Positions 10,272-21,300 of a stretch of 64,000 bases of DNA are shown in pieces. Origin of the DNA: Rhododendron vialii (taxonomy: Eukaryota > Streptophyta > Magnoliopsida > Ericales > Ericaceae); the NCBI RefSeq assembly GCF_030253575.1, contig NC_080557.1:41802501-41866500 (forward strand), read 5' to 3'. The notes beneath the pieces were generated by a model. It did not search any database, had not been told where the DNA came from, and worked only from the letters and a program-made list of their open reading frames with translations. How positions within the stretch are numbered: position 1 is the first letter of the stretch; each line of letters starts with the position of its first letter. The translations under genes were made by a program, and so were the position numbers.

Positions 10272-10397
10272 AGAGAGATTGTTTTGGCGTCTCAAAATCT
10301 CTAGACACAGTTTCCTACAAATTTTCTCTATATCTATCTCCCTCCACTCATTACTTTCAAAAACCTCTCTTAGAATCCAAACCGAACGAGACCACTC
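10272..10397 (-). repeat. Small MITE (same family as 20472-20590)
   Basis: On the minus strand the block begins CTCGTTCGGTTTGGATT and ends AGACACAG..GATTTTGAGAC. A copy at 20472-20590 in the opposite orientation shares TAGACACAGT, TATCTCT, CATTA and AAAA.CTCTC blocks in the same order. The ends are compatible with a hAT-like MITE, but target duplications are not clear. Confidence 0.4.
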
Positions 10398-11947
10398 CGG
10401 GGACCTGAAAGCAATGCTCCACAAAATTGGCCATCATGAACTGTTGAGCCTTTGGATCACATGTAGCCGTAGGACTTAAAATAGGCCGGTCCACAAACTT
10501 GTACATGAACTTAATCTTTTTAAATTTTTTTTTTTTTAACAGAGTGCATGTACTTATGTGGGTGTTTACTAAAGATCATATATAGGAGCAGATTTTGAGA
10601 TTTTAAATTTTAACAAGCTATTGTGAGTGTTTTGTTGAAAATGCTTATCGTCGGATTCTTGGAAGTTGAAATGGGAAATAAAATCTGATGTTAAAGAAGT
10701 TGGGTTTGCGATACTTTTGAAATCAGATTTTAGATTCTAAGACTTGAAGCTGATTTTCAGCCTTTGCAATAAACAATATCAGTTTTTACTAGGAGTACAA
10801 GCTATGGCTTAATCATAATCCCAATACTATAGTAAACATGTATATTTGTTTTAACTAAAATCTAGAATTTGGAGCAGAATTTGAAGTTAAAATCTAAAAT
10901 CTCTTCCTACAGCCATTGATATAGCCAGCCCTGACTATTATATGGGCCGTTAAAAAAGTAGGAGGGGGCCGTGGAATTTTAAAACAAAATTGGGAACTTA
11001 AAACGGCCGCAACGCAAGTTTTAATTCAAGACCGGCTACAGCCATCGAAAATACGCTTAATCACACCGCAAAAGTTTGCAATACCAAAGGGAACAGTTAA
11101 AAACAGTTTAAAAAACAGATTGAAGGGGAAAAGCCGAAAGGGTAGGGGGTGCGTACTGAAAAAAAAGAGGACAAATGGTAAATTTGGTTGTTAGGTATGA
11201 GTACTGAGAAAATAGATTGTTAATCACAAATTCATCTAAAAGTTTAAACTGTTCGAGAGAGTGACAAATTTATTACTTATACCTTCAACCGAATTTGCCA
11301 ACCATTTCGGTCCAAGGCACCAAGCAATTCAACTATTCGACCATTTGGATCACATTATATCCCCAGTGGCCTATAGCCCAAGTGAAAATCAGCTTTGGTC
11401 TGCTAAGGAGATATGGGCTGTACCCAGACTGATCCACTATCGTTTTTGGACATTAAAAAGTCTATTGTTTTCCCATCATACTTCGAGGCTTCGAGCGTAA
11501 AAGTTGTTGAAAACTTTTTTTGCACAAAAAAAAAAAACAAAGTCTAGTTGAATACCCAAATGTGATATGAACCGCTCTAATGGTTCTTCTTCATAATTTA
11601 GGGTCAATTATAAACAATTTCGTTTATCTAAAAAAATAAAAACAAAACCGAAATGCTACAATTCTTACTCTGTTAAAGCATTTCACCAAATCGTTTTCCG
11701 AATTCTAAGTTTATCCCAAGAGGTTTCTTTAGTAGTAAAACTTCTTTGTTTTTTAGTATTTATTTCTTGAAAGGTAAAAGTTCTTCTTAGATTTGATATC
11801 AATTGTGTAAAATTATTGGATCCGATCATCTTTTCCCTTTTTAATAACACTTTTTGTAATGGAAATGCAACTTTCATTTACGTAATTTATACAATTTTCA
11901 AATGCTTTTGAGATTTCGGCACCAGTTAAACAGATAAACGGCCTCTC
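10398..11947. other. Gene-free intergenic stretch
   Basis: No gene is recognised. GGAGCAGATTTTGAGATTTTAA (near 10587, shown shortened) is echoed by GGAGCAGAATTTGAAG near 10871, so 10587-10905 may be a worn MITE. An open frame of 79 codons at 11261 has no recognisable similarity and no splice context and is not called. Confidence 0.35.
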
Positions 11948-12290
11948 TTTTTTTTCCATCGGCAAAAACAACAATTTATTAGGAAACTCGACAAGGTTAT
12001 ATCAAGATTGGGAAAAGGGGATGGAAATCCAACCAAAGTTGGATAAAAAGGCAAAGCCTTACAACCAGAAGGCAGGACGCCCAAACACCCAAAGGCCTCA
12101 AAAAGCCCAAATACAACATTACAAATCAAACAAATACAAAGACCTACAAATGCCTAGATCGAAAAGTAGAAGCCCAAAACCTCCCGAAAACCTAACCCAC
12201 CCAGAATATTACCCAAAACCTACACTAGACTTCTGCACAAGAAGGGAGTCTAACAGCTTTTATCCATAGATAATTAAGTAGTAGCTCCTA
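11948..12290 (-). mobile_element. LINE 3' end (minus orientation)
   Basis: Read on the minus strand the block ends AATAAATTGTTGTTTTTGCC, then GATGG and a run of A (T run at 11948-11955). The stem 'AATAAA...TTTGCCGA..AAAA' is characteristic of plant L1 LINE 3' ends and recurs in variant form at 14245 and 18222. Only untranslated-region-like sequence is present, so it is a 5'-truncated copy of uncertain start. Confidence 0.5.
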
Positions 12291-12721
12291 ATCTTGATAT
12301 GATCATGTTTGGAGTTGCTCTATTTGAACTTGGATTGCTTGGAGTGGGTTTTTTTTTGAGTCTTGGAGCATTGTTGTGGTTGTTTGAGGGTAGGCCCCAA
12401 TGTTGTGATGATATTTTGTCGGTTCTATTGCGGTTTTACTCTGTTACTGTCATGTTCTGTACGTGTTGTGGTCTGCTTCTTGGGTTTTGATGCTGGAATA
12501 TGTTGAAAGCAATGGAGTGGGTTGCTGGGAGTGGTCCTTCTTTTGGAGATTTTTACCGCTAAGTACAGAAAAAATGAAATTTAATGATTAAAGAGGGATG
12601 AAATATTTAATTACTATTAGGTGCACTTTTACAAAAATGTGAGTATTTATAAATGAAAGTGTCACCTTAGAGTTTTAGAGTATCATATCGTGCAATATAG
12701 TGTCTTGATCGAACCTTGTGC
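12291..12721. other. Gene-free stretch
   Basis: T/G-rich sequence with tracts such as GTGGGTTTTTTTTTGAG. It may be part of another LINE 3' region on the plus strand, but no tail or duplication proves it. Confidence 0.25.
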
Positions 12722-12729
12722 ATCAAGCC

Positions 12730-12820
12730 CAGAGCCGGCTTATAGCCAAGGCGGGGGAAGCGGGCGCTTCTGGCTCTCGAAAAAAATTAAAAACGAGGGC
12801 CTCCAAATTTTTAGGATTCC

Positions 12821-12855
<35 letters not shown>

Positions 12856-13230
12856 TAGCCTCATTTACACAAAATAGGCCCAAATTGTGGACTATACCAG
12901 TTACAGTTGCATCGGGGGAAAGAAGCTTTTCAAAGTTGAAATTGATCAAAAATTATCTTCGGTCAACCATGTCTCAAGAAAGATTAAATGGATTGGCTAT
13001 GTTATCTATCGATAAGGAATTGGAGAAGAAGCTTGACTATGGAGACTTAATCAGTGCGTTTGCAGCAAAAAGTGCGAGAAAAATAATTTTCAAATGATGG
13101 ATTTTGAGGTATGGTAAATCTTTTGTATTTTTTTTTATGACTCTTTGTAGCCCACTTTTATATGAAAAATATAGGGTGGCCTCATTCAAGAGGTTCGCTT
13201 CCGGCCTCCAAAACTTATGAGTCGGCTTTG
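12730..13230 (+). mobile_element. Internally deleted hAT transposon with 8-bp target duplication
   Basis: The ends CAGAGCCGGCTTATA and (inverted) CAAAGCCGACTCATA form a short terminal inverted repeat. ATCAAGCC flanks the element exactly on both sides (12722-12729 and 13231-13238), the 8-bp duplication typical of hAT. Inside, the frame from about 12846 to 13097 reads VASGERSFSKLKLIKNYLRS...LNGLAMLSIDKEL, which is the C-terminal hAT dimerisation domain of a TTF-type/zinc-finger transposase. The catalytic N-terminal part is missing, replaced by a short leader with a TA/CA microsatellite (12823-12855), so the copy is non-autonomous. The perfect duplication implies a fairly recent insertion. Confidence 0.92.
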
Positions 13231-13249
13231 ATCAAGCCTTAAAAAATTA

Positions 13250-13545
13250 GATACAATCGCATCGAATTACTCTTAGCCGCATCGAATTGCGAGACCATAA
13301 AGTAATTTGATACGGCCAATTGCGCAATTCAACACGGCCAAAAGCAATTCAATGCGGCCAAGAGTAATTCGTAACAGCCAAGTGCAATTCAATGCTGCCA
13401 AGAGTAATTTGATGCGGCTAAGTGCAATTCAATGCAGCCAAAAGTAATTCGATGCGGGCAAGAGCAATTTGATGCGACCAAGTGTAATTCTTTACGGCCA
13501 AGTGCAATTCAATGCGGCCAAAAGTAATTCGATGCGGGTACCCTA
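13250..13545. repeat. 20-bp minisatellite with an internal inversion
   Basis: About eleven forward copies of a 20-bp unit, GCGGCCAAGTGCAATTCAAT with variants (AAGAGTAATTCGAT etc.), run from about 13305 to 13545 in exact 20-bp register. The first part (13257-13290) carries the unit in reverse orientation (ATCGAATTACTCTTAGCCGC), so the array changes polarity near 13291-13304. It starts about 12 bp after the hAT target duplication. Confidence 0.85.
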
Positions 13546-13578
13546 GGATTTAGGCGCTTTAGGGTGCACTTTTCTATT

Positions 13579-14245
13579 GTAGGGTTTTAATTGTTTTGGC
13601 ACTTTCATAGGGTACCCTAAGGGTTTAGGCACTTTTATAAGGTACCCTAGGGTTTAGAAAATTTTAGAATTTAAGATTTTAGACATTTTCATATGATTTA
13701 ATTGTTTTATTAATTAGAGGAGACCTTGTGACGTAAAACGCCCCTTTTTTTTAGGATCATCTATGGTGGAGGATGCATTGATATGGCATCAACTCCTGTA
13801 GGGTTTTAGTGGTTTAGGCACTTTCATAGGGTACCCTAGTGGTTTATGCACTTTTATAAGGTACCCTAGGGGTTTAGGCACTTTTAAAAGGTACCCTAGA
13901 GTTTAAGAAATTTCAAGGTTTAAGATTTTAGACACTTTCATAAGATTTAAGTGTTTTATTAATTAGAAGAGACCTTGTGACGTAAAACACCCCTTTTTTT
14001 TTAGGATCATCTATGGTGGAGGATGCATCGATATGGCATAAACTCATGTTATTTTGGTTCTAGGTTGTCGAATTTAGCCTTTTAGGTCGTTGTTCTTAGA
14101 TTTGGTTTTGGCTCTTCCATTCGACTTTTTCTTGGATGGTTCCTTTTTTGGTTTCTTGGACTTTCTCCTTGCTGCATGTATCATTATCTTCTAGCAGGTG
14201 CTTGTCTTTTTCCCTCGTTGATTTTATTAATTAACTATTTGCCGA
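13579..14245 (+). repeat. Tandem duplication of ~220-250 bp within a LINE-like 3' region
   Basis: Unit 1 (13579-13797) and unit 2 (13798 to about 14046) both begin GTAGGGTTTTA and end GGAGGATGCATYGATATGGCAT, and share GACGTAAAAC, CCCCTTTTTTTT and GGTACCCTA blocks. GGTACCCTA itself recurs several times per unit. The sequence continues to GATTTTATTAATTAACTATT and TGCCGATCAAAAAATAAAA at about 14245, a typical plant LINE 3' end. The duplication therefore probably lies in the 3' untranslated region of a truncated LINE. Confidence 0.6.
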
Positions 14246-15965
14246 TCAAAAAATAAAATTGAGAATTGAGAAAACTTAATGCAAATATATTTATCAACAA
14301 ACTAATAAAACCGATGATTTGTTGTTTTTTTTTAAAACAAATATATATAAATGTGTGTAATCTTCTGGTGGGAAATTCCGAAAAGGCAAATACTTTTACG
14401 CTTTGGCTTTAATTTAAGTACTACTATAATTTTAAAACGGACTTGGCCTTAGTGCAGTTCAAATGATCAGTGCATCGAAGTGATATTTTTCAAGATAAAT
14501 GGACACTAATATCTCAACTCCCAATATCCAATCGACACAATTTGTTTTAGAATTTTTTTCTTGACACTGTCTATAAACGATTCCGATCATCTTTAATTGC
14601 GTGATCTGGAAGAGCCCAAAAATTAGTGCCAACCTGAGGGTGCAGTCCCCCTTGGAGGACTGCAGTAAAGCCAGGTTCTTTTTATATATTTAAGATCATG
14701 TGATTAAAGGTTTAGGAGAGATGATGAGAAGTACTTAAGAATACGCATCATCGCTAGCTGCATGTAAGACCCAGCCAATTAACAATGCATGCAGCGGAAA
14801 GCAAATCCACCTTTTGCTTGTAAGGGGTTTATTGATTTCCTAATATCTTTGTTAATTATTTCTCTTTTTGTGAATCATAAAAACTAGTAGCTAGGAGTGG
14901 ATACAAGTTAGGGACATGCACCTGATTAATTTACGGCCCCCAAAAAGAATATATAGTACCCCATGGGTTTCATCACCCTAGTGGTGACAACAGTGAAGGA
15001 TGTTTGCATCTCTTGGGAAACTCAATTCAAACATTTTCCGATGATGAACCAGAATCATGCAGCATTGCAAGTCAATGCAAACAATTTGCAAAACCTAGCT
15101 CATGTGGGTATGACTTGTGAGAGAGAGAGAGATCAGTGCATGTTTAAGTGTGTTTGGACTTTTTACTCGTTATCTCTATTTCTAATTATTATTTTCATTT
15201 TTTTTTTACTTATTACTCATATTTCAAATCATTACTTTCATAAAAAATTTCTCAAAAATTCATCCAAATAGAGCACGAATCATGCATAGTTCCCGTTTAC
15301 TCCGTACTATTTCTTAGAGGATCCTAATTATAAGGGATCCTAATTTATTTAAAGGATATTTTTCGTCCTCTTATTGTCAGACAGTTAAACATTAGGTACT
15401 ACGAAATACATGGTCTACATGTATACCACTCTATTGAGAAAAAGAAAGAGTGACTTTGGACAAAAAATTTAAACTGCTTTTTGATTACTATTTCGCAAAA
15501 AATGTCTTTGCGTAGAAATTAAACATCTTATTTGGGTTATATAAAATAATTGTCTTTTTGTTAAAGACAGTTAAGCTTGGAGGCAATTACCATATTACAT
15601 ATAAAATACTATTCTTTTTTGCATTTAGCCCGAACACTTGAGACTTTTTGATTGCTCAAAAAGTACAAAAAAGAATATTTGGAGAAATTTTTGAATGATA
15701 TTCTTTTGCACCATTAGCTTAGTAGCTTACAGAATTAGCTAGATCTGGGCCTTGAGCCAAAGCACCACCAAATTAAATAACATGAATTTCCCAACCACAA
15801 GAAAAGAAAAACAAACTGAAGAAAATGGACGTTATAACAACATATTTGTACCATATATAGAAAAAAAAAAAAAAACGATTTAGTGGGGAAACAGAACCCA
15901 CTTAATTAATTAATCCGCATAGTTTGAGCTTACACATAGCATAATTAACGCTCCCTAATTTACCA
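14246..15965. other. Gene-free intergenic stretch
   Basis: No gene is recognised. A frame at 14963-15271 has no recognisable motif and becomes hydrophobic low-complexity after a GA run (15119-15131); I regard it as chance. An A run is at 15862-15876. The final ~200 bp probably hold the 3' untranslated region of the SMR gene. Confidence 0.35.
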
Positions 15966-16385
15966 TTAATTTACTTTTCTAACTTTCTTGACCTTACCAC
16001 CAAGATCCGCCACAAGAGAAGAAGCTGGAAACAAAGCTTCAACCTCGCTCGACGAGTCGAGTATGATCCCTCCTCCAAAAGCCCATTTTCGCTTCCTCGA
16101 CGGAGTTGACTTTGGTTTCCTTGGCGCCGGCGGGCACTGGGGAACCAACGGAATTCTCTGCTCCAAACAAGTCGGAGTCCTGAACCCGTCCTCGTCTTCG
16201 TCCTCACGATCCTTCTTGATTTCTCCTCTAGACGGTGTCTTGATCCTCAGTGAGGAAACTAAGATCTCGTGTTTTCCTACCTCTTGCTCTCGTTGCTCAT
16301 CTTTTTCTTGAATCTCCGTCGACGCCGCACTCGACGGAGAATTCATGAATTCGATGGGATTCTGTTGATTCTTAAAGGTGCCCAT
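15966..16385 (-). CDS. SMR: SIAMESE-related (SMR) cyclin-dependent kinase inhibitor
   Basis: The 139-residue intronless product belongs to the plant-specific SIM/SMR family, which binds CDKA/CDKB-cyclin complexes, blocks mitosis and promotes endoreduplication or stress-induced arrest. The diagnostic motif lies at residues 66-92: an acidic EDEDEDG lead-in, FRTPTCLEQRIP and CPPAPRKPK. It is followed by basic SRKRK (96-100), a likely nuclear signal. The C terminus has SEVEALFP (113-120) and a basic KVKKVRK tail. The N-terminal 60 residues are polar and unconserved, normal for the family. Which SMR number it corresponds to cannot be decided from the sequence. Overlapping frames on both strands are shadows. 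The start at 16385 is the first ATG of the frame, and a TTTATAAT box lies about 130 bp upstream. Confidence 0.9.
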   Translation of the reverse strand: MGTFKNQQNPIEFMNSPSSAASTEIQEKDEQREQEVGKHEILVSSLRIKTPSRGEIKKDREDEDEDGFRTPTCLEQRIPLVPQCPPAPRKPKSTPSRKRKWAFGGGIILDSSSEVEALFPASSLVADLGGKVKKVRKVN

Positions 16386-16525
16386 GAAGGAAAAAGAACT
16401 GAAATCCTTGTATGTGGAGTTGAAAGGGTACGAGAGAAAACATGGACAAGAAGTGTAAAAGTTGGAGACTCTTAGATTTGAAGGAGAGGAAATTTAGGGG
16501 GCCGGATGCGTGATGATTATAAAGA
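16386..16525 (-). promoter_or_regulatory. Leader and core promoter of the SMR gene
   Basis: Upstream of the ATG the leader runs through purine-poor DNA to CTTTATAATC (complement of about 16513-16523), preceded by CCAATTC. This is a plausible TATA/CCAAT pair at about 130-140 bp from the start codon. CT/GA repeats at 16629-16640 and 16712-16755 lie farther upstream. Confidence 0.4.
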
Positions 16526-18087
16526 ATTGGTTTTGTCAAAGAGCATAATCACCAACTCACCCTCTCTTGGATTTTTTAAAAGTGCACTCTTTCGATTCTA
16601 GCTTTTCCAAGACTTTGGTTTGGATGAGAGAGAGAGAGAAGGTGGGTTTTTTTCTTCATGATCATACCCACTTTGGCGAAGGATCCAATGCACATAAAAC
16701 CCACATAACGGCCTCTCTCTCTCTCTCTCTAGAGTCTAGACACTCTCTCTCTCTGTACCCACACGAGTTCTCTGTTTTCTTTTTTTCGGTCACGAGCATG
16801 TTTGGATCAATTTACTCGCACTTTAATTAATTTTCTTTTTTTGTTCTGTTCAAGACAGGCCATCTACGTACGCCAAAATTATGGGATCCACAAACAATAC
16901 TTTTTTTTACGATCTCATCCCAAAAATTAAACATTAATCGTTTATGTGAGGAGCAAACCTACCGGACTAACCTCGAGGCTAAGTTCTTTTTCTATTTCTT
17001 GAATAAGATAGGAGTAGCTTTTTTCTGATTTCTACGAACTTTGATGCATCTATGCACGTGGTTAGCGGTAGTTAAAAGCAAAACCATATCTGATCGATGT
17101 TAACAAATAGAGCTAGTAGTATCTCTCGTAGTATTAAAAAGCTACTCCCCTTTTCTCACGACATTTTATTACTTATTTTAAGAAAGCAAGAGGTTAATGA
17201 AATTGATTTCACTTTTTCATTTACAATTGTTTTTTTATTTTCCGTTGTAGTAAATTTCTTCTCAATTCTCACCATTAGGTGTCGAAAAATAAGCGCGAAA
17301 ACTTTGACACAGTATTCTTTTCGATGAGTGAATTTCTTTTTCTCAACTTCCGGTGCTTCAAAAAAATTCGGGTCGCTTTATTAGTGATTATCATCCCGTT
17401 GCTAAATCAACATTTTTTTTTTTGGAATGGCAAAAAAAAATTATGAATGTTTTTTTTCAAATGTTGACACAAATAAAAGTAGGTGGGGCAAACAAAGTGA
17501 CATTAATTTGTTCAAAGTAGAGAGGCAATAGACAATTTTGATGACAAATTTATAGTGTTAATAAGGCAATAAAAAAGCGGTTCAAATCTAGTTTCATGCG
17601 TAGCATACGTACGAACAAAGAGTAGTATTGTAACGACTTAATTAAACTCTAAGAAATTAATTTTTAGAATCGAATATGAATGGACCAAAGTAAAATTAAT
17701 TGTCAGTCCCGGAATTTTGTCGTATTCTTAAAAAATTTCTTGCGTTCCCTAAAACTACCCTCATCAGTCATCACAATCTACTATATTTTTTCAGAGCTTC
17801 ACCTACCCCCTAAGCTTTCCTTTTCAAATTCGATCGGAAAAAAAGTTTTGGATTTTCAATACAGTGGTGATACATCATATGATATTCAAAATTTGATACT
17901 CCAGCATGATCATCAACGCATTAGTGGTCTCCGTGCAAAAACTGTCCAACAAACGAAAAATTATGAAGGACTCTGGTTGTTAGATATATGAATTTCGATA
18001 TCAAAGTGTACTCTGTGGAGGATTTTAAGGTGTTTTTAAATGGTATTCGGAGAGTAAAATTGTAACATAATCCGTAGGGGCGTCATT
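16526..18087. other. Gene-free stretch upstream of SMR
   Basis: CT/GA microsatellites at 16712-16755 lie near a non-coding frame. The rest is AT-rich. A frame of 103 codons at 17680 has no recognisable similarity. Confidence 0.35.
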
Positions 18088-18222
18088 CAACCTTTTGTTG
18101 GATGATTTGTTTTGTTTTTCTTATGGTTGTGCTGGTTTCTTTGGCTCCTTGAGCAAAGATGTATCGTTCTTGATGTACCCCTTTGAGATCTATAAAATCG
18201 TTCGTTTGCCGAGCAAAAAAAA
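18088..18222 (+). mobile_element. LINE 3' end
   Basis: TGGTTGTGCTGGTTTC-type T/G-rich sequence ends in CTATAAAATCGTTCGTTTGC, then CGAGCAAAAAAAA. It is the same architecture as the LINE ends at 14245 and (inverted) 11948. Only the terminal ~135 bp can be recognised, so it is a severely 5'-truncated insertion. Confidence 0.5.
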
Positions 18223-18862
18223 TTGAGCAGAAGCGCACACCACGCGACAGTGTCCGAGAACGTATACTTATAATAAATGTCTAAATAATCTCTCATCCAC
18301 ATGATACGCATGATCAGACGGTTGCCGACCGAGTCCAGCATTGGATCATCGATCTGCTGCTTTCTTTTACGTTCACTCACATGCATATATATATGGGTCC
18401 CAATTCATGCACATATATGGGCCGGGATACATATCGAGCGAGATCAGTAATTATGAAAATCATATCTCATATATATATATATACAGTCATACTCCAGTAG
18501 CCATTACTAATATTTGTGTTTATGGAGTACGGAGCACGCAACAATCATACTGTTCTGTGCATAGGATTCCCGCGTTGAATATGGGGCCGGGGGATGATCG
18601 AGGGAGAGGGAGGGAGGGAGGGAGGGGTTAGAGATTTGGTTAGGTTTAATTAATTTCCTCTGAATCATTGACAATGAGATCGATCATTTTATTATTAATT
18701 TTAATAATAAAAGGCCTGTGCTTAATTAGATCCTCTCCCTTCTAATCCATTGGTGTCATGCACCAAAGACTACTGTAACCTTAAAAAAAAAACTCAATCC
18801 GGAGTAAGTACGTACGTGACATCGGAACGATTCGGTTGGGTATCACGTGCAGATGCAAGACA
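18223..18862. other. Gene-free stretch with microsatellites
   Basis: (AT)n at 18472-18482, (GGGA)n at 18603-18626, and otherwise plain intergenic DNA. Confidence 0.4.
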
Positions 18863-18870
18863 ATTGTGAG

Positions 18871-19018
18871 CAGTGACGAAATGTATACTAAAAAAATCTA
18901 GTAGTGGCGAAACTAAATAGGCTGGGCATAATTTTTTATTTTTACATATAATAATTGTATTTTCTAAAAATTTTGTCGTGGCGGTCGCGGCCACTAGACC
19001 CCCCTGGTCCCATCCTTG
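18871..19018. mobile_element. 148-bp hAT-type MITE with perfect 8-bp target duplication
   Basis: ATTGTGAG occurs exactly on both flanks (18863-18870 and 19019-19026). The ends are CAGTGACGAAATG and, inverted, CAAGGATGGGACC. The minus-strand start CAAGGATGGGACCAGGGG with GCCACGACAA just inside matches the segment starting at 24639 in the actin leader intron, so they are one family. It has no coding capacity. Confidence 0.85.
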
Positions 19019-19026
19019 ATTGTGAG

Positions 19027-19795
19027 CCAATTCAATCTGTTATTTTGTTTTGAGAAAAATAAAAATTTCTCTTACCCCTATATATGCTGTCTACAATGGT
19101 ACGGACACAGAGTTTGATGCTCAAATACGAACACGATAGAGATGGCCGGGCTGAATATCCATATACAATATCAGACATATACTAGTAGTTTGTATTCAAA
19201 TCAATATATATATATATATATATATACACTTTTGTCTGTGTCCGTGTCATGCTATGCATGCATGCCAGTACTGTTGGGATCGAGTTCGTTCCGGCTAGGA
19301 CTAAAGTTTGAGTTATGCCAACTTTGTTAATTCAAGAGTTAAAGAGGTAACTTGAATTCAAGACCAGTTATATAGATTGAGATACTGATATTGCCAAATG
19401 AGTGCCGTTGAACCAGATGGGTATTGGCGCTCTGACTGTGGCATTGGAGAAGGGTATATTCCAGAAGCTGAGAAGGAACTTACAAAATACGGAGTATGAA
19501 AAAGAGTCCTAATTAAAACTAGTTTCTGTAGGCAATTAATATCCACACGCAATTTATGTGACTTAAGGAAATACTAACCTGATTCTTTTGACTTTCCAAA
19601 ATTGACTTGAAAGTAGTTGTGAATTTGCATAATACGTGGCACTGTCGAAATAGATGATAAAATAACCATAACAACGGGCCCCTAACCATATAGGAGCAAA
19701 TTTGTGGCACCTGACCTGTATTTAAGTTATACATGATGTGAAATTACAGGAGAAGCTGGGGTGATAGGTCAAGAAAGAGAAAACATAAACAAACA
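19027..19795. other. Gene-free stretch
   Basis: (TA)n microsatellite at 19203-19226. The remainder shows no gene or repeat. Confidence 0.4.
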
Positions 19796-20036
19796 GGCTC
19801 TGTTTCGTTTGGGTTTTGAGTGAAATTTTTTTAAGGTAATGAGTGAAGACGGATACATAAAGAAATAAGCATAATAATCGTAAAGAAAATTTATTATTGA
19901 GTGAGATTTTTTTAAGGTAATAATGAGTGAAGACAGATACATAAAGAAATAAGCATAATAATTGTAAAAAAAAATTATTATTGATCAGATCCGTGCTCAG
20001 AGAGAAGAATTCTAGAGGGCTCAAAACGAATACAGT
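19796..20036. repeat. MITE with an internal tandem duplication
   Basis: CTCTGTTTCGTTTGGGTTTT at the left pairs imperfectly with CTCAAAACGAATACAG at the right. Inside, a ~75-bp unit containing TTTTTTTAAGGTAAT and GATACATAAAGAAATAAGC is present twice (about 19826 and 19903) with few differences. The TIR style is hAT-like. Confidence 0.5.
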
Positions 20037-21300
20037 ACTAGTCAGATTGTTCACTTGCAATTATTGCAATCAGGTGTACAGATGGTAAAATCCAAGCAAT
20101 TAACTATTCACTAATCTAATGACTATTTTATACCAAATTAATTTGATTGCTGATTACATGCCTTACCTAAGTTTGACATAAAATATCAATCAACTGTAGT
20201 CCATAATGGATTTGGGTTGTTATTATTGTTCCACAATCGACTATCAATCCTGATGTGTTTTTTAGTGGACTCCATTAATTTGAACTGCTCATGTCAATGG
20301 CTTGTGATCACACTATTAATCATATTTGTCTCAAAAACATTGACGACAAGTACTATGATTATTAGAATATACTATTTTTTTAGCACAATTGTAATTGGTT
20401 GTGTTCTTTATTTCCGACGGCCAATCAACTTGTTTTTTTCCAAGAAACAAAGTGGGATCCATTTTAAAAGTTTAGGCCTTGTTCGTTTTTTAGTTTCAAA
20501 ATTCTTAGACACAGTCTTTAATAATTATTTTCTATCTCTTTTTATTCATTATTCTAAAAACGTCTCTCGAAACCTAAATTGAATTTTGAAAGCACAAGAG
20601 GTACGTACTCAAGTCCTGATATAGTGATATGTGGGCTATGATGGAGTATATGCGAAAAGTGCAACACGCACTCTCATGTTACATGATTGCAGGTCATGCT
20701 CATGCATGCCTTCATGATTTTGCTTTCCCATCTACCCATAATGATAATGTCGATCGCTTCTCTGACAATCATCTCATCACCCTCAATTTCAGTTCCCTTT
20801 CTCCTGGACAACCGTATAATGGCAGTGGCGGAGATCAGGATTTGAATGTGGGAGTGATTCCGGTCGATGGATTTGCTCATGTTGTTGGCATGTCGAGCGG
20901 AAAATGAGAAAAAGAAAGCTAAGCTATTGCATACGTCGTGTGGAAAATGAGAAAAAGAAAGCTTAGGGTAAAGTTATAATTAGCCTTTGTCGTGGGCTTT
21001 ATTTGCTATGAAAACGAATAAAGGCTTGGTCCAAATCTTTTATGGTAAATGAGAGCCGTTGAAATGCTATTTTTCTTATGCAAACCATTATTTTCTAAAT
21101 TGCAATTATTACATAGATTCTTTGTGCAAAATATTATGTTGTTCGTATACTAGTAAATACTTAATCAAATCACGTTAGTTTATATATATATAAATAAATA
21201 AATAAATTGTGTTCAAAAGTGGGCCGGGTGACACATACCCCTTATGTGGCTCTGCCTACACATGGGGTACTATTATTAGTTATTACAGTTATTTTTAGTA
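20037..21300. other. Gene-free stretch with transposon ends
   Basis: A MITE at 20472-20590 (GCCTTGTTCG start) is the partner of the one at 10272. CAGTGGCGGAGATCAGGATT at 20822 is a typical hAT/TTF-type 5' end, but its partner end is not seen. Frames at 20217-20582 and 20629-20907 have no recognisable domain. A near-repeat AAAATGAGAAAAAGAAAGCT occurs at 20901 and 20944. Confidence 0.4.

Noticed and set aside
13250-13545. Possible CRISPR-like array because of regular 20-bp spacing
   Set aside because: The units are contiguous without unique spacers and the context is a plant nuclear genome; it is a minisatellite.
14963-15271. 102-codon frame
   Set aside because: Contains a GA-repeat-derived ERERD and a T-rich hydrophobic tail; no family resemblance.
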